NCBI GenBank assembly: GCA_002067045.1
Contig: MVPZ01000198.1
Location: 1 to 5,275, forward strand
Length of the DNA: 5,275 nt
Reading direction: 5' to 3'
Source: Methanomassiliicoccales archaeon PtaB.Bin134
Lineage (GTDB): Archaea; Thermoplasmatota; Thermoplasmata; Methanomassiliicoccales; UBA472
This document shows, piece after piece, positions 1 to 5,275 of this stretch (its first letter is position 1; each line of letters opens with the position of its first letter). A program made the position numbers and the translations under genes. Under the pieces are notes generated by a model. It was not told where the DNA came from and did not search any database. It was given only the letters and a program-made list of their open reading frames with translations.

Positions 1-236
1 GCGATCTGGAACGAGGCGCTGATGGCATCGAATATCATGCGCATCATGTCCGGGTCGTCCAGGACGAACTCCTCGATCGAGCCCCAACTGGTGAAGGCGT
101 AGCTCAGGATGTAGACAGTGGGCAGGATGACGAAGAAAAGGAAGAAGATCACGATGAACGCGGTCCAGCCGGCGCGAAACCTCTTCCGGCTAATGACCGC
201 TGTCAAGGAATCCCATCTGCCGACCGCCAGACACAC
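1..236 (-). CDS. ABC transporter permease, N-terminal fragment (probable)
   Basis: This is the start of a membrane protein whose remainder lies beyond the left edge. Read on the minus strand, a basic stretch (SRKRFRAGW) precedes one strongly hydrophobic segment (FIVIFFLFFVILPTVYILSY), then a polar acidic loop, then 'FDAISASFQI' at the edge. A positive N-terminus, a first membrane helix with a proline near its end, an external loop and an 'A.S.S..IA'-like second segment fit the permease subunits of binding-protein-dependent ABC importers, for example the tungstate/molybdate or thiosulfate type. The substrate cannot be told. The frame is closed upstream by a stop at 264-266. GTG at 236-234 is chosen because it lies a short distance below a TATA-like element. 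TTG at 206-204 is a real alternative, removes ten residues and would still keep the whole membrane segment. No ATG is available in this frame. Confidence 0.6.
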   Translation of the reverse strand, partial: MCLAVGRWDSLTAVISRKRFRAGWTAFIVIFFLFFVILPTVYILSYAFTSWGSIEEFVLDDPDMMRMIFDAISASFQI

Positions 237-262
237 ACCCCGAAACTGCTTGGAGAAAAGTC

Positions 263-276
263 TTTAGAAATAAATA
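263..276 (-). promoter_or_regulatory. TATA-like promoter element upstream of the permease
   Basis: The minus strand reads TATTTATTTCTAAA here, an A/T-rich block in an otherwise GC-rich region. Its centre lies about 30-35 bases above the GTG at 236, which would give a very short leader, normal in archaea, or about 40 bases if TTG at 206 is used. The same 54-base gap (237-290) must also end transcription of the nucleotidyltransferase gene. Its T-rich runs, including CTTTTC at 261-256, could serve as an archaeal oligo-T terminator, but no convincing hairpin is visible. Confidence 0.4.
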
Positions 277-290
277 CCTAGTGAAGGACA

Positions 291-1262
291 TCAGGCCTTG
301 TGCGGATGCCCCACCAGCACCTCACCTTGGAGCGAACGCCCGTCCGCCACCTCCGCCCCCGGGCCCAGGAGGCAGTTGCGGACCGTGCAGCCCCGGCCCA
401 CCTTGGCCCCCTCCATGAGCACGGACCTCTCCACTGTTGAACCATCCATGATGGCCGACCCCCTCATGGCGCAAACGTGCGGTCCGACCCGGCAGTTGGA
501 GAGAGAGGCGCCGTCGATGCGGTTGGCGCCGATGATCTGGCAGCCCTCCATGGAGGAGGGGGATAGCAACTCCAGTCCGTTCTCCAGAAGCTCCGACTGC
601 GCGCGCAGGTAGCTCTGGGGGGTCCCGCAGTCCACCCAGTATCCCTGGAACCGGTGGCCGAACAGCCCCCGGTCCAGTATTTTCGGGAACACCGCCCTCT
701 CCAATGACACCACACCCCCGGGAATGTGATCCAGAAGCTCAGGTTCGAAGACGTACACCCCGGCGTTGATGAGGTCGGAGACGGCCGTGCCGGGCGATGG
801 CTTCTCCTGGAAGTCGATGATCCTCTCCCCGTCCATCCTCACCACGCCGAAGGCCGAGGGATCGGGGACCTGCCACAGGGCCAGTGTCCCTATGCCCCGG
901 TTCCGGCGATGGAAGCGGATGAACGCGTCCATGTCCAGGGAGCTGACGATGTCCCCGTTGAAGCAAAGGAACGTGTCGTCCAGGTGCTGTCGGACGTTCC
1001 TGATGGCCCCACCGGTGCCCAGGGGCTCCTCCTCGTTCACCAGCAGCACCTTCCGTCCGCAGTCGTTCTCGCGGAAGAAGGACTCCAGGGCCTCCCTCAT
1101 GTAGCTGACGGCCAGGACCACGGTGTCCACCTCCCGGGGGAGGGGATCGATGATATGCATGACCATTGGTTTGTGGAGAAGTGGTAGCAGGGGTTTAGGG
1201 GTGAAGTTGGTCAACGGCCTGAGCCTGGTGCCCATGCCCCCGGCCAGGATCAACGCTTTCAT
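291..1262 (-). CDS. Sugar-phosphate nucleotidyltransferase with C-terminal beta-helix
   Basis: A 323-residue enzyme of the NTP-transferase family (COG1208, GCD1-like). It is expected to join a sugar 1-phosphate to a nucleoside triphosphate, releasing pyrophosphate and giving an NDP-sugar for glycan or glycoconjugate synthesis in the cytoplasm. Visible motifs, in order: the nucleotide-binding loop GGMGTRLRPLT (8-18) with PKP (22-24), EEPLGTGGAI (78-87), the metal-binding NGD (102-104), FGVV (138-141), EKP (153-155), NAGVYVF (166-172) and WVDCGTP (209-215). From about residue 230, short repeats such as 'CQIIGANRIDGASLSNCRVG' resemble a left-handed beta-helix of hexapeptide type. The nucleotide and sugar (GDP-mannose, dTDP/UDP-glucose or another) cannot be assigned from sequence alone. 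The start is ATG at 1262, six bases after the lsm stop, with no strong Shine-Dalgarno site, so translation may depend on coupling to lsm. It ends with TGA at 293-291. Confidence 0.9.
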   Translation of the reverse strand: MKALILAGGMGTRLRPLTNFTPKPLLPLLHKPMVMHIIDPLPREVDTVVLAVSYMREALESFFRENDCGRKVLLVNEEEPLGTGGAIRNVRQHLDDTFLCFNGDIVSSLDMDAFIRFHRRNRGIGTLALWQVPDPSAFGVVRMDGERIIDFQEKPSPGTAVSDLINAGVYVFEPELLDHIPGGVVSLERAVFPKILDRGLFGHRFQGYWVDCGTPQSYLRAQSELLENGLELLSPSSMEGCQIIGANRIDGASLSNCRVGPHVCAMRGSAIMDGSTVERSVLMEGAKVGRGCTVRNCLLGPGAEVADGRSLQGEVLVGHPHKA

Positions 1263-1268
1263 GAAGGA

Positions 1269-1484
1269 TCAGAGCGGGGCTATGCTCACGACATTGTTCC
1301 CGCGCAGGATGACCGTGCCCAGACGGCGGGTCTGGTCCGCGGTGCGCTCCTCGGTCTCCTCCAGCACCATGTTCATGTACTCGTCGTAGCCGGTGAGCTT
1401 TCCTTCCAGGACCCGGTTGTCCTTGAGCAGGAGGGAGACCTTCTTGTTCAGGGTCTTCTCCATGAGGGCTAGAGGCATTACCAT
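1269..1484 (-). CDS. lsm: Archaeal Sm-like (Lsm) RNA-binding protein
   Basis: A 71-residue protein covering one Sm fold. Sm1 spans about residues 13-43, with GYDEYMNMVLE (32-42) matching the classical 'G.D..MN.VL' pattern; D34, M37 and N38 sit where uridine-contacting residues lie in known Lsm rings. Sm2 is 'LGTVILRGNNVVSI' (55-68) with the family's RGN loop (R61, G62, N63). Archaeal Lsm proteins form six- or seven-membered rings that bind U-rich RNA and take part in RNA processing and turnover. A linker of about eleven residues rich in E, T, D and R (44-54) joins the two motifs. ATG at 1484 is preferred because GGAGTGAT (1495-1488) lies seven bases before it. The third residue is also Met, and a start there (1478) would resemble other family members equally well. 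The nucleotidyltransferase gene follows after six bases, so the two are probably cotranscribed. Confidence 0.95.
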   Translation of the reverse strand: MVMPLALMEKTLNKKVSLLLKDNRVLEGKLTGYDEYMNMVLEETEERTADQTRRLGTVILRGNNVVSIAPL

Positions 1485-1487
1485 TTT

Positions 1488-1495
1488 ATCACTCC
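1488..1495 (-). promoter_or_regulatory. Ribosome binding site of lsm
   Basis: The minus strand reads GGAGTGAT, close to the archaeal consensus GGAGGTGAT. The GGAG core is seven bases before ATG at 1484 and thirteen before the alternative ATG at 1478, which favours the first Met. Confidence 0.75.
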
Positions 1496-1511
1496 CGTAG
1501 GCATCGTACGG
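1495..1511. repeat. Short inverted repeat in the lsm promoter region
   Basis: The plus strand has CCGTA (1495-1499), a seven-base spacer, then TACGG (1507-1511): a perfect five-base inverted repeat lying between the TATA-like element and the lsm start and touching the ribosome binding site. It could be an operator with half-sites 12 bases apart or a small RNA hairpin, but repeats this short also arise by chance. Confidence 0.35.
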
Positions 1512-1515
1512 TCAC

Positions 1516-1524
1516 ATTTAAACC
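1516..1524 (-). promoter_or_regulatory. TATA-box candidate for lsm and the nucleotidyltransferase gene
   Basis: The minus strand reads GGTTTAAAT, preceded by the A-rich GCGAAAA, a plausible BRE-like element. It sits about 33-40 bases above the lsm ATG, so initiation some 25 bases downstream would give a leader of roughly 10 bases or less. It lies in the only gap of note between the scp gene group and lsm. Read-through from the upstream genes remains possible because no clear terminator follows the stop at 1547. Confidence 0.55.
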
Positions 1525-1546
1525 TTTTCGCATGGACTGGACGCCC

Positions 1547-1732
1547 TCAAAGCTTGTATGAGAGCAGCCAGTCCCCGCCGGCGTCCGCGAGCGAGCACCG
1601 CACCAGGTCCTCGTGCATGGACACGCTGGAAAGGTTCATCAGCGACACCGGGCGTTTTACGCACCCCCAGTAGGCTATCGGGGCCGTGGGGGGTATGCGG
1701 GAGATGGCCCATCCCTTCATCTCCCGTTCCAT
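1547..1732 (-). CDS. Unrecognised 61-residue protein coupled to scpB
   Basis: I do not recognise this protein. It begins MEREMKGWAISRIPPT and ends GGDWLLSYKL. It has three tryptophans (8, 22, 56), two cysteines (24, 46), a PP pair (14-15) and alternating hydrophobic stretches suggesting a small beta-rich fold. It has no signal peptide, membrane segment or known metal motif. Several observations support a real gene. The ATG overlaps the scpB stop as TGATG. GAGG (1741-1738) lies five bases before the ATG. About 85% of codons end in G or C, as in the neighbours. The frame then runs to a TGA just before the lsm promoter. Met5 (1720) is an alternative start with a poorer ribosome site. The position at the end of smc-scpA-scpB suggests, by inference only, a role connected with the condensin complex. 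It could also be a lineage-specific protein of unrelated function. The same frame is open further upstream inside scpB, so the open frame alone is not proof. Confidence 0.7.
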   Translation of the reverse strand: MEREMKGWAISRIPPTAPIAYWGCVKRPVSLMNLSSVSMHEDLVRCSLADAGGDWLLSYKL

Positions 1733-2223
1733 CACATCCTCTGCTGCTTTGATTCCATCCACTCCTTGATCTCTTCCTTCTTCGTTCCCAACCCGAACTT
1801 CTCCGAGAACTCCCGGGTGGTGCTGAGCAGCAGGGACTGCCCGGCGCGCTTCCCGGTCACCAGCCCCATCCTCCTGAGGGCCTTGACCTTCTCGTAGACC
1901 CCTGAGCCAAGCATCTTGGCCAGGTCGCTCTGCAGTATCGGCTGGTTGTAGGCGATTATCGAGGCGGTCTTGAGCACGTCCGGGGACATCTCCATCTCCG
2001 CGAAGGGCATGGCGTAGTGATTGTACTCCGGCCTCAGCTGCAGGGAGTAGCGCTGGCCTATCTTGGCCACCTCGAAGGCCGTCCCGCGCTCCTGGTACTC
2101 CTGCTCCAGGCGCCTGATCTCCTTGCGCACGGTGTCGGGGCTGACCCCGCACATGTCGGCTATGTCCGCGGCCCGCAGGGGCTGCGAGGCGGCGAACAGA
2201 ACGGCCTCCACCGCCCTCTGCAC
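1732..2223 (-). CDS. scpB: Segregation and condensation protein ScpB
   Basis: A 163-residue ScpB, the dimeric winged-helix (kite) subunit that binds the central part of ScpA in the SMC-ScpAB complex on the chromosome. The first winged helix covers about residues 1-75: 'AVEAVLFAASQPLRAADIA' matches the family start, followed by a helix-turn-helix-like DMCGVSPDTVRKEIRRLEQEY (23-43) and 'YSLQLRPEY'. The second begins near 'VLKTASIIAYNQPI' (83-96), the most typical ScpB motif, and ends with 'LLLSTTREFSEKFGL'. It is slightly shorter than many bacterial forms. The start codon is GTG at 2223, one base after the scpA stop, with GGTGAT (2234-2229) five bases upstream, so translation is probably coupled to scpA. 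An isolated winged-helix transcription factor would be the alternative reading, but the motifs and neighbours make that unlikely. Confidence 0.93.
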   Translation of the reverse strand: MQRAVEAVLFAASQPLRAADIADMCGVSPDTVRKEIRRLEQEYQERGTAFEVAKIGQRYSLQLRPEYNHYAMPFAEMEMSPDVLKTASIIAYNQPILQSDLAKMLGSGVYEKVKALRRMGLVTGKRAGQSLLLSTTREFSEKFGLGTKKEEIKEWMESKQQRM

Positions 2224-2224
2224 T

Positions 2225-3133
2225 TCACATCACCAGCTGGGCCGTCACCGGGGCGGCCTCCGCCTCCGGTCTGTCCACCAGCTTGCCCATGTCCCAGGGA
2301 AGCTTCATCTCCAGGTATACCTGCCCGTAGGGCATCTGGTCCTGCCATAGCGCGATCTTGCCGCTGCGGGCCAGGAACAGCAGGGACACGAACACCTTGA
2401 TGCGGTCCTCCTTGTCCCCCTCGAACAGGTCCTCCAGGGCGATGGGTCCGGACCCGCAGCGCTCTATGCGCTCCCAGGTCTCGGCGACGTCCTTCTCCTG
2501 GTCGTCGCTGTGGCTCTTGCCGTCGAAGCGGACCTGGGCCTTCATAAGCTGCTCGCGCACCCTCTGGCGGTTGATGGCTATCTCCACCTCCTGCTGGGCG
2601 GTGTCGAATGCGTCCAGGAGGTCGACGAGGGAGACCGGGCGGGTGCAGCGGTGCCGCACCACCTCGGTGAGCTCGACCCCCTCGGGGATGACGAGGTCCA
2701 GGCAGGGGCCGGGCTGCTCCGCGAACGCGTCCAGGGATTCCATGTCCCAGTCCCCGAAGTACATCTCCTCCCTCCTCTCGTTGAGGGAGAGCACCTCCCG
2801 GGACTGCATGTGCAGAATGCTCCAGGCCATGTGCATGAGCTTTCCAGCCACGATGAAGTCCACCTCCTCCTGGTGCATCCTCTGGCCGTACAGCTTGGCG
2901 AACTTCATGAGGTCCACGTCCCAGGGGTCCAGGTCGTTGCTGAGCACCAGCTCGAAGACCAGCTGCAGGGAGCGGTCCAGCGGCTCGCGTCCGGCGATCT
3001 GCTTCTCCCCCTCTGCGGTGCGCAGCAGGTCCAGGTAGCGGTCGATCTTCTCCGCTCCCCGGCCCTCGTCGATCAATGCCTTGTGGAACATCAGGTGTCC
3101 CAGTACGTTGTCCAAGCTTGCTGCCTCTATCAT
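2225..3133 (-). CDS. scpA: Segregation and condensation protein ScpA (kleisin)
   Basis: A 302-residue kleisin that bridges the two SMC heads and recruits ScpB. The classical N-terminal SMC-binding helices begin at 'EPLDRSLQLVFELV' (50-63) and continue into LDPWDVDLMKFAKLY (68-82), the hallmark of the family. 'HMAWSILHMQSREVL' (101-115) matches the next conserved helix. The acidic middle (about 120-170) corresponds to the ScpB-binding region. 'IKVFVSLLFLARSGKIALWQ' (245-264) with the following strand is the C-terminal winged helix that caps the SMC head. About 50 helical residues precede the usual N-terminus, so the protein is longer than many homologues. ATG at 3133 is chosen because it overlaps the smc stop as ATGA and has GGAGG (3146-3142) eight bases upstream. 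The frame stays open further upstream inside smc, but that part reads as a low-complexity shadow. Confidence 0.93.
   Translation of the reverse strand: MIEAASLDNVLGHLMFHKALIDEGRGAEKIDRYLDLLRTAEGEKQIAGREPLDRSLQLVFELVLSNDLDPWDVDLMKFAKLYGQRMHQEEVDFIVAGKLMHMAWSILHMQSREVLSLNERREEMYFGDWDMESLDAFAEQPGPCLDLVIPEGVELTEVVRHRCTRPVSLVDLLDAFDTAQQEVEIAINRQRVREQLMKAQVRFDGKSHSDDQEKDVAETWERIERCGSGPIALEDLFEGDKEDRIKVFVSLLFLARSGKIALWQDQMPYGQVYLEMKLPWDMGKLVDRPEAEAAPVTAQLVM
2229..2234 (-). promoter_or_regulatory. Ribosome binding site of scpB
   Basis: GGTGAT on the minus strand, five bases before the GTG start at 2223 and inside the last codons of scpA. It decides the GTG as the start, since no ATG lies nearby in that frame. 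Confidence 0.55.
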
Positions 3134-5275
3134 GCCCCATCCCTCCTGACCTTTTCCTCGGGTAGTCCGATCTCCTTCTCCAGCTCGCTGAAGTCGCCGA
3201 TGTTCGGCTTGAATATGACGTTGGATATGCCCCCCGCGGGCTTGGTGACGCCGATTATGTGATCGGCCTTGTTGAGGGTGACCTTCCTCAGGGAGATCTG
3301 CACGAACTGGGCGGTGGAGCTGCTCTTCTTCACCCGGTTGGCCACCATCTCCGCGTTCACTGCGTCCAGGAACATGTCCACCTCGTCCAGCAGGTAGAAG
3401 GGCGAGGGCTGCCATTCCTGAAGGGCGAAGATGAAGGCCAGGGCGGTCAGCGACTTCTCCCCTCCGCTCAGCGCCTCCAGCCTGAGCACCTTGCCGTTGC
3501 GCGGACGGGCCTTGATCACCAGCCCGCCCTGGAAGGGGTCCTGGGGGTTCTCAAGGAGCAGCTCGGCCTCCCCGCCGCCGGAAAGTTCCGCGTACACGCG
3601 GCGGAAGTTGGAGTTCACCGAATCGAACACCTTCAGCAGGTTGACCTTCTTCCTTTCGTTCAGCTGGTCGGTGAGGGCCACCAGCTGGTCCCTCTGGTCC
3701 TCCAGCCGCTTGGTCTCGGCCCGCAGCTCCACGTGGCGGGCCTTCTTCTCGTCGTAATCCTCTATGGCCCTGAGGTTCACCGCCCCCATCCCGCTGAGCG
3801 CGTTCTCGCAGAGGGTGATCTCCGAGCGTATGTCATCCAGAGGGGGCAGCGGGAAGTTCACGGTCACGTTGTGCTTGGATATCTCCTGCATGACCTCCTG
3901 AAGCCTCTCCTCGGCCAGGGTACGCTTGGTGCTCAGACCGATCATGAAATCGTTGGATGTCTCCATCTTGGTCAGGACCTTCTCCCGGTCGGCCTGGGCC
4001 TGCCCCTTCTGCCCCAGGAGCTTCTCCTTCTCGTCCCGCAGGGCGGTGATCTCCCGACCCATGGAGTCCTCGATCTTCTTGAGGGCCGCCAGCTCCACCC
4101 GCAGCTTGCTCTCCTTCTCCGCGGCGGTCCTGCCCTGGGCGTCCAGATGGCCCAGCCTCTCCCTGAGCTGTAGCTCCTGGTCCGCCATCTCCTTCAGGCG
4201 CCTCTCCCGGTTCTCCGCGCCCAGGCGCATGGACTCGTGCCCGCTGCGGGCCTCCGAGAGGGTCTGCGACACGGACACCAGTGATGACTGGGCGTCCCTC
4301 AGCTTCTGTGACAGTTCGGCCGGAGCTATCTCCAGCAGGCGCTTGGACCGGGCCTCGCGCTCCTCCTTGAGCTTATCCAGATCGGCGGACATCCTGGTGA
4401 TCTGCAGCCCGACCTCGGCGGCCTGGGCCACCGCCCTCTCGCGCTCGGCCTGCTTGGCCTCGGCGGTCTCGGTCACCCGCTTCAGACGGGCCTTCTGCTC
4501 CGCAAGCTGCTTCTGCAGCCCTTCCAGCTCGATGCCCTTTCCGCGGTCCGCGCCGCCTATCTCCCTTATCTTGGAATCCAGCTCGGCGACCTCTTGGCGT
4601 ATGGCCATGAGCTCCGTGGAGATCTTGTCCGCCTGCTCGGTGGCCTTGCGCAGCTCCTCGCCGACCTCGTCGGCCTTGCCCTTGGCCGAACCGAACTTCA
4701 GCTTGCTTCCCTCGACCGTCCCGCCGACCATGGCCCCGGAGGCCTCGATGAGCTCACCGCCCACGGTGACCAGGCGCACCCCGCCCATCAGCCGACGGGC
4801 CTCCTGGAGGGTATCCACCACCACGGTGTCCCCGAACACGTACCAGAAGGCCGCGCGATACTCCGGATCGAACTTGATCAGGTCTATGGCGAATCCGGCG
4901 GCCTCCCGCTCGGCCAGCAGGGCCTTGCCCCGCGGCTTGCCGTCCAGCATCTTGTTCAGCGGAAGGAAGGTCGCCCGGCCCAGGTCGTTCCTCTTAAGGA
5001 AGTTGATGGCCGTGGAGGCCACCTCGTCATCCTCCACCACTATGGACTGCATGCGTCCACCGGCGGCGGTGTTGAGCGCGACCTCGTACTTGGGATCCAC
5101 GTCAGCCAGCTCAGCGATGGTGCCGTGGACGCCTTTCATCTCCCCGCGGTCACGGGCCTCCAGCACCGCCTTCACCGCGCGGTTGTACCCCCGGGCCACG
5201 TTGACCGCGGCCTCCTCCTCGGCCCTCAGGTGGTTGTACTCCCTGGTCAGGTTCCTGACGGCCTGCTCCAGCTCG
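3130..5275 (-). CDS. smc: Chromosome partition ATPase SMC, C-terminal 714 residues
   Basis: The 5' part, including the Walker A head and most of the outgoing coil, lies beyond the right edge. Numbering from the first visible residue, the end of the first coil (1-45) leads into the hinge dimerisation domain (about 46-195), with GVHGTIAEL, AGGRMQSIVV, GRATFLPL and a final GAMVGGTVEGS. A returning coiled coil rich in E, K, R, L and A fills about 196-475. The C-terminal head has GAVNLRAIEDYDE (497-509), the ABC signature LSGGEKSLTALAF (602-614) and Walker B FYLLDEVD (626-633). 'ISLRKVTLNKADHIIGVT' (660-677) is the switch region, archaeal or eukaryotic in style rather than bacterial. SMC dimers use ATP with ScpA and ScpB to fold and segregate the chromosome. 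The expected whole length is around 1,190 residues, so about 60% is seen. An apparent start near 5199 is a GTG within the coil, not the true start; the frame is open to the edge. The stop overlaps the scpA ATG. Confidence 0.96.
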   Translation of the reverse strand, partial: ELEQAVRNLTREYNHLRAEEEAAVNVARGYNRAVKAVLEARDRGEMKGVHGTIAELADVDPKYEVALNTAAGGRMQSIVVEDDEVASTAINFLKRNDLGRATFLPLNKMLDGKPRGKALLAEREAAGFAIDLIKFDPEYRAAFWYVFGDTVVVDTLQEARRLMGGVRLVTVGGELIEASGAMVGGTVEGSKLKFGSAKGKADEVGEELRKATEQADKISTELMAIRQEVAELDSKIREIGGADRGKGIELEGLQKQLAEQKARLKRVTETAEAKQAERERAVAQAAEVGLQITRMSADLDKLKEEREARSKRLLEIAPAELSQKLRDAQSSLVSVSQTLSEARSGHESMRLGAENRERRLKEMADQELQLRERLGHLDAQGRTAAEKESKLRVELAALKKIEDSMGREITALRDEKEKLLGQKGQAQADREKVLTKMETSNDFMIGLSTKRTLAEERLQEVMQEISKHNVTVNFPLPPLDDIRSEITLCENALSGMGAVNLRAIEDYDEKKARHVELRAETKRLEDQRDQLVALTDQLNERKKVNLLKVFDSVNSNFRRVYAELSGGGEAELLLENPQDPFQGGLVIKARPRNGKVLRLEALSGGEKSLTALAFIFALQEWQPSPFYLLDEVDMFLDAVNAEMVANRVKKSSSTAQFVQISLRKVTLNKADHIIGVTKPAGGISNVIFKPNIGDFSELEKEIGLPEEKVRRDGA
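3142..3146 (-). promoter_or_regulatory. Ribosome binding site of scpA
   Basis: GGAGG on the minus strand, eight bases before ATG at 3133 and within the final codons of smc. It supports this start over the upstream ones in the same frame and suggests that scpA can be initiated independently as well as by coupling to smc. Confidence 0.75.

Noticed and set aside
237..290. Small gene or RNA gene between the permease and the nucleotidyltransferase
   Set aside because: Only 54 A/T-rich bases with stops in the permease frame and no tRNA-like or stable folded pattern. It is explained as promoter and 3' end.
726..1187. Plus-strand frame of 153 codons opposite the nucleotidyltransferase
   Set aside because: Rich in Val, Asp, His and Gly with no recognisable domain. 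The minus-strand enzyme carries all its motifs across this span.
1700..1745. Programmed frameshift fusing ScpB to the 61-residue protein
   Set aside because: The frames would join by a -1 shift, but no slippery heptamer or downstream structure is evident, and a normal TGATG restart with GAGG upstream explains the arrangement.
1547..2152. A 201-residue frame running through scpB into the small gene
   Set aside because: Its first part (2152-1733) is Arg/Gly/Gln-rich antiphase reading of scpB. Only the part after the scpB stop looks like a real protein with its own start.
2510..3262. Long plus-strand frame opposite scpA
   Set aside because: The composition (Leu, His, Val, Gln) is that of an antisense shadow, and the opposite strand encodes a clear ScpA throughout.
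2225..3415. A longer scpA beginning about 94 codons upstream inside smc
   Set aside because: The added part is Gly/Arg/His-rich shadow of the smc frame, while ATG at 3133 has a GGAGG site, an ATGA overlap and the start of family-like sequence.
3259..4173. Long plus-strand frame opposite smc
   Set aside because: It is a Leu/Val/His/Gly-rich antisense shadow of a coiled-coil gene in GC-rich DNA, with no family likeness and no suitable ribosome site noticed.
3130..5199. An SMC-like protein starting within the window at 5199
   Set aside because: The codon is a GTG in continuous coiled-coil sequence just before the hinge. The frame is open to the edge, so this is a partial normal SMC rather than a headless variant.

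Overview
The window looks like a piece of archaeal chromosome, GC-rich (roughly 60% by eye), with every gene on the minus strand. Archaeal marks are the Sm-like (Lsm) RNA-binding protein, an SMC ATPase whose switch region reads 'ISLRK' rather than the bacterial 'SHRK', A/T-rich TATA-type promoter elements, and Shine-Dalgarno sites matching GGAGGTGAT. The combination of adjacent smc, scpA and scpB with these protein sequences reminds me most of Thermoplasmatota, perhaps Methanomassiliicoccales. That lineage call is inference and was not tested.

Layout, in transcription order from the right edge. (1) 5275-3130: the C-terminal ~60% of the chromosome-condensation ATPase SMC, with a complete hinge, the returning coiled coil and the C-terminal ATPase half. 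(2) 3133-2225: ScpA, the kleisin that closes the SMC ring, starting inside the smc stop (ATGA). (3) 2223-1732: ScpB, the winged-helix partner of ScpA, one base after the scpA stop and using GTG. (4) 1732-1547: a 61-residue unrecognised protein whose ATG overlaps the scpB stop (TGATG). (5) 1546-1485: a short gap with a promoter-like TATA element and a small inverted repeat. (6) 1484-1269: an Lsm protein of 71 residues. (7) 1262-291: a COG1208-type sugar-phosphate nucleotidyltransferase, six bases after lsm. (8) 290-237: a short A/T-rich gap. (9) 236-1: the N-terminus of a membrane protein that looks like an ABC transporter permease, running off the left edge.

The first four genes form one tightly coupled unit: SMC, ScpA and ScpB are the three subunits of the prokaryotic condensin that organises and segregates the chromosome. 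The small fourth gene shares this translation-coupled arrangement and is the main unexplained item. The lsm and nucleotidyltransferase genes form a second pair that probably has its own promoter but may also receive read-through. No RNA gene, mobile element, CRISPR array or long non-coding stretch was seen; the gaps are all under 70 bases.
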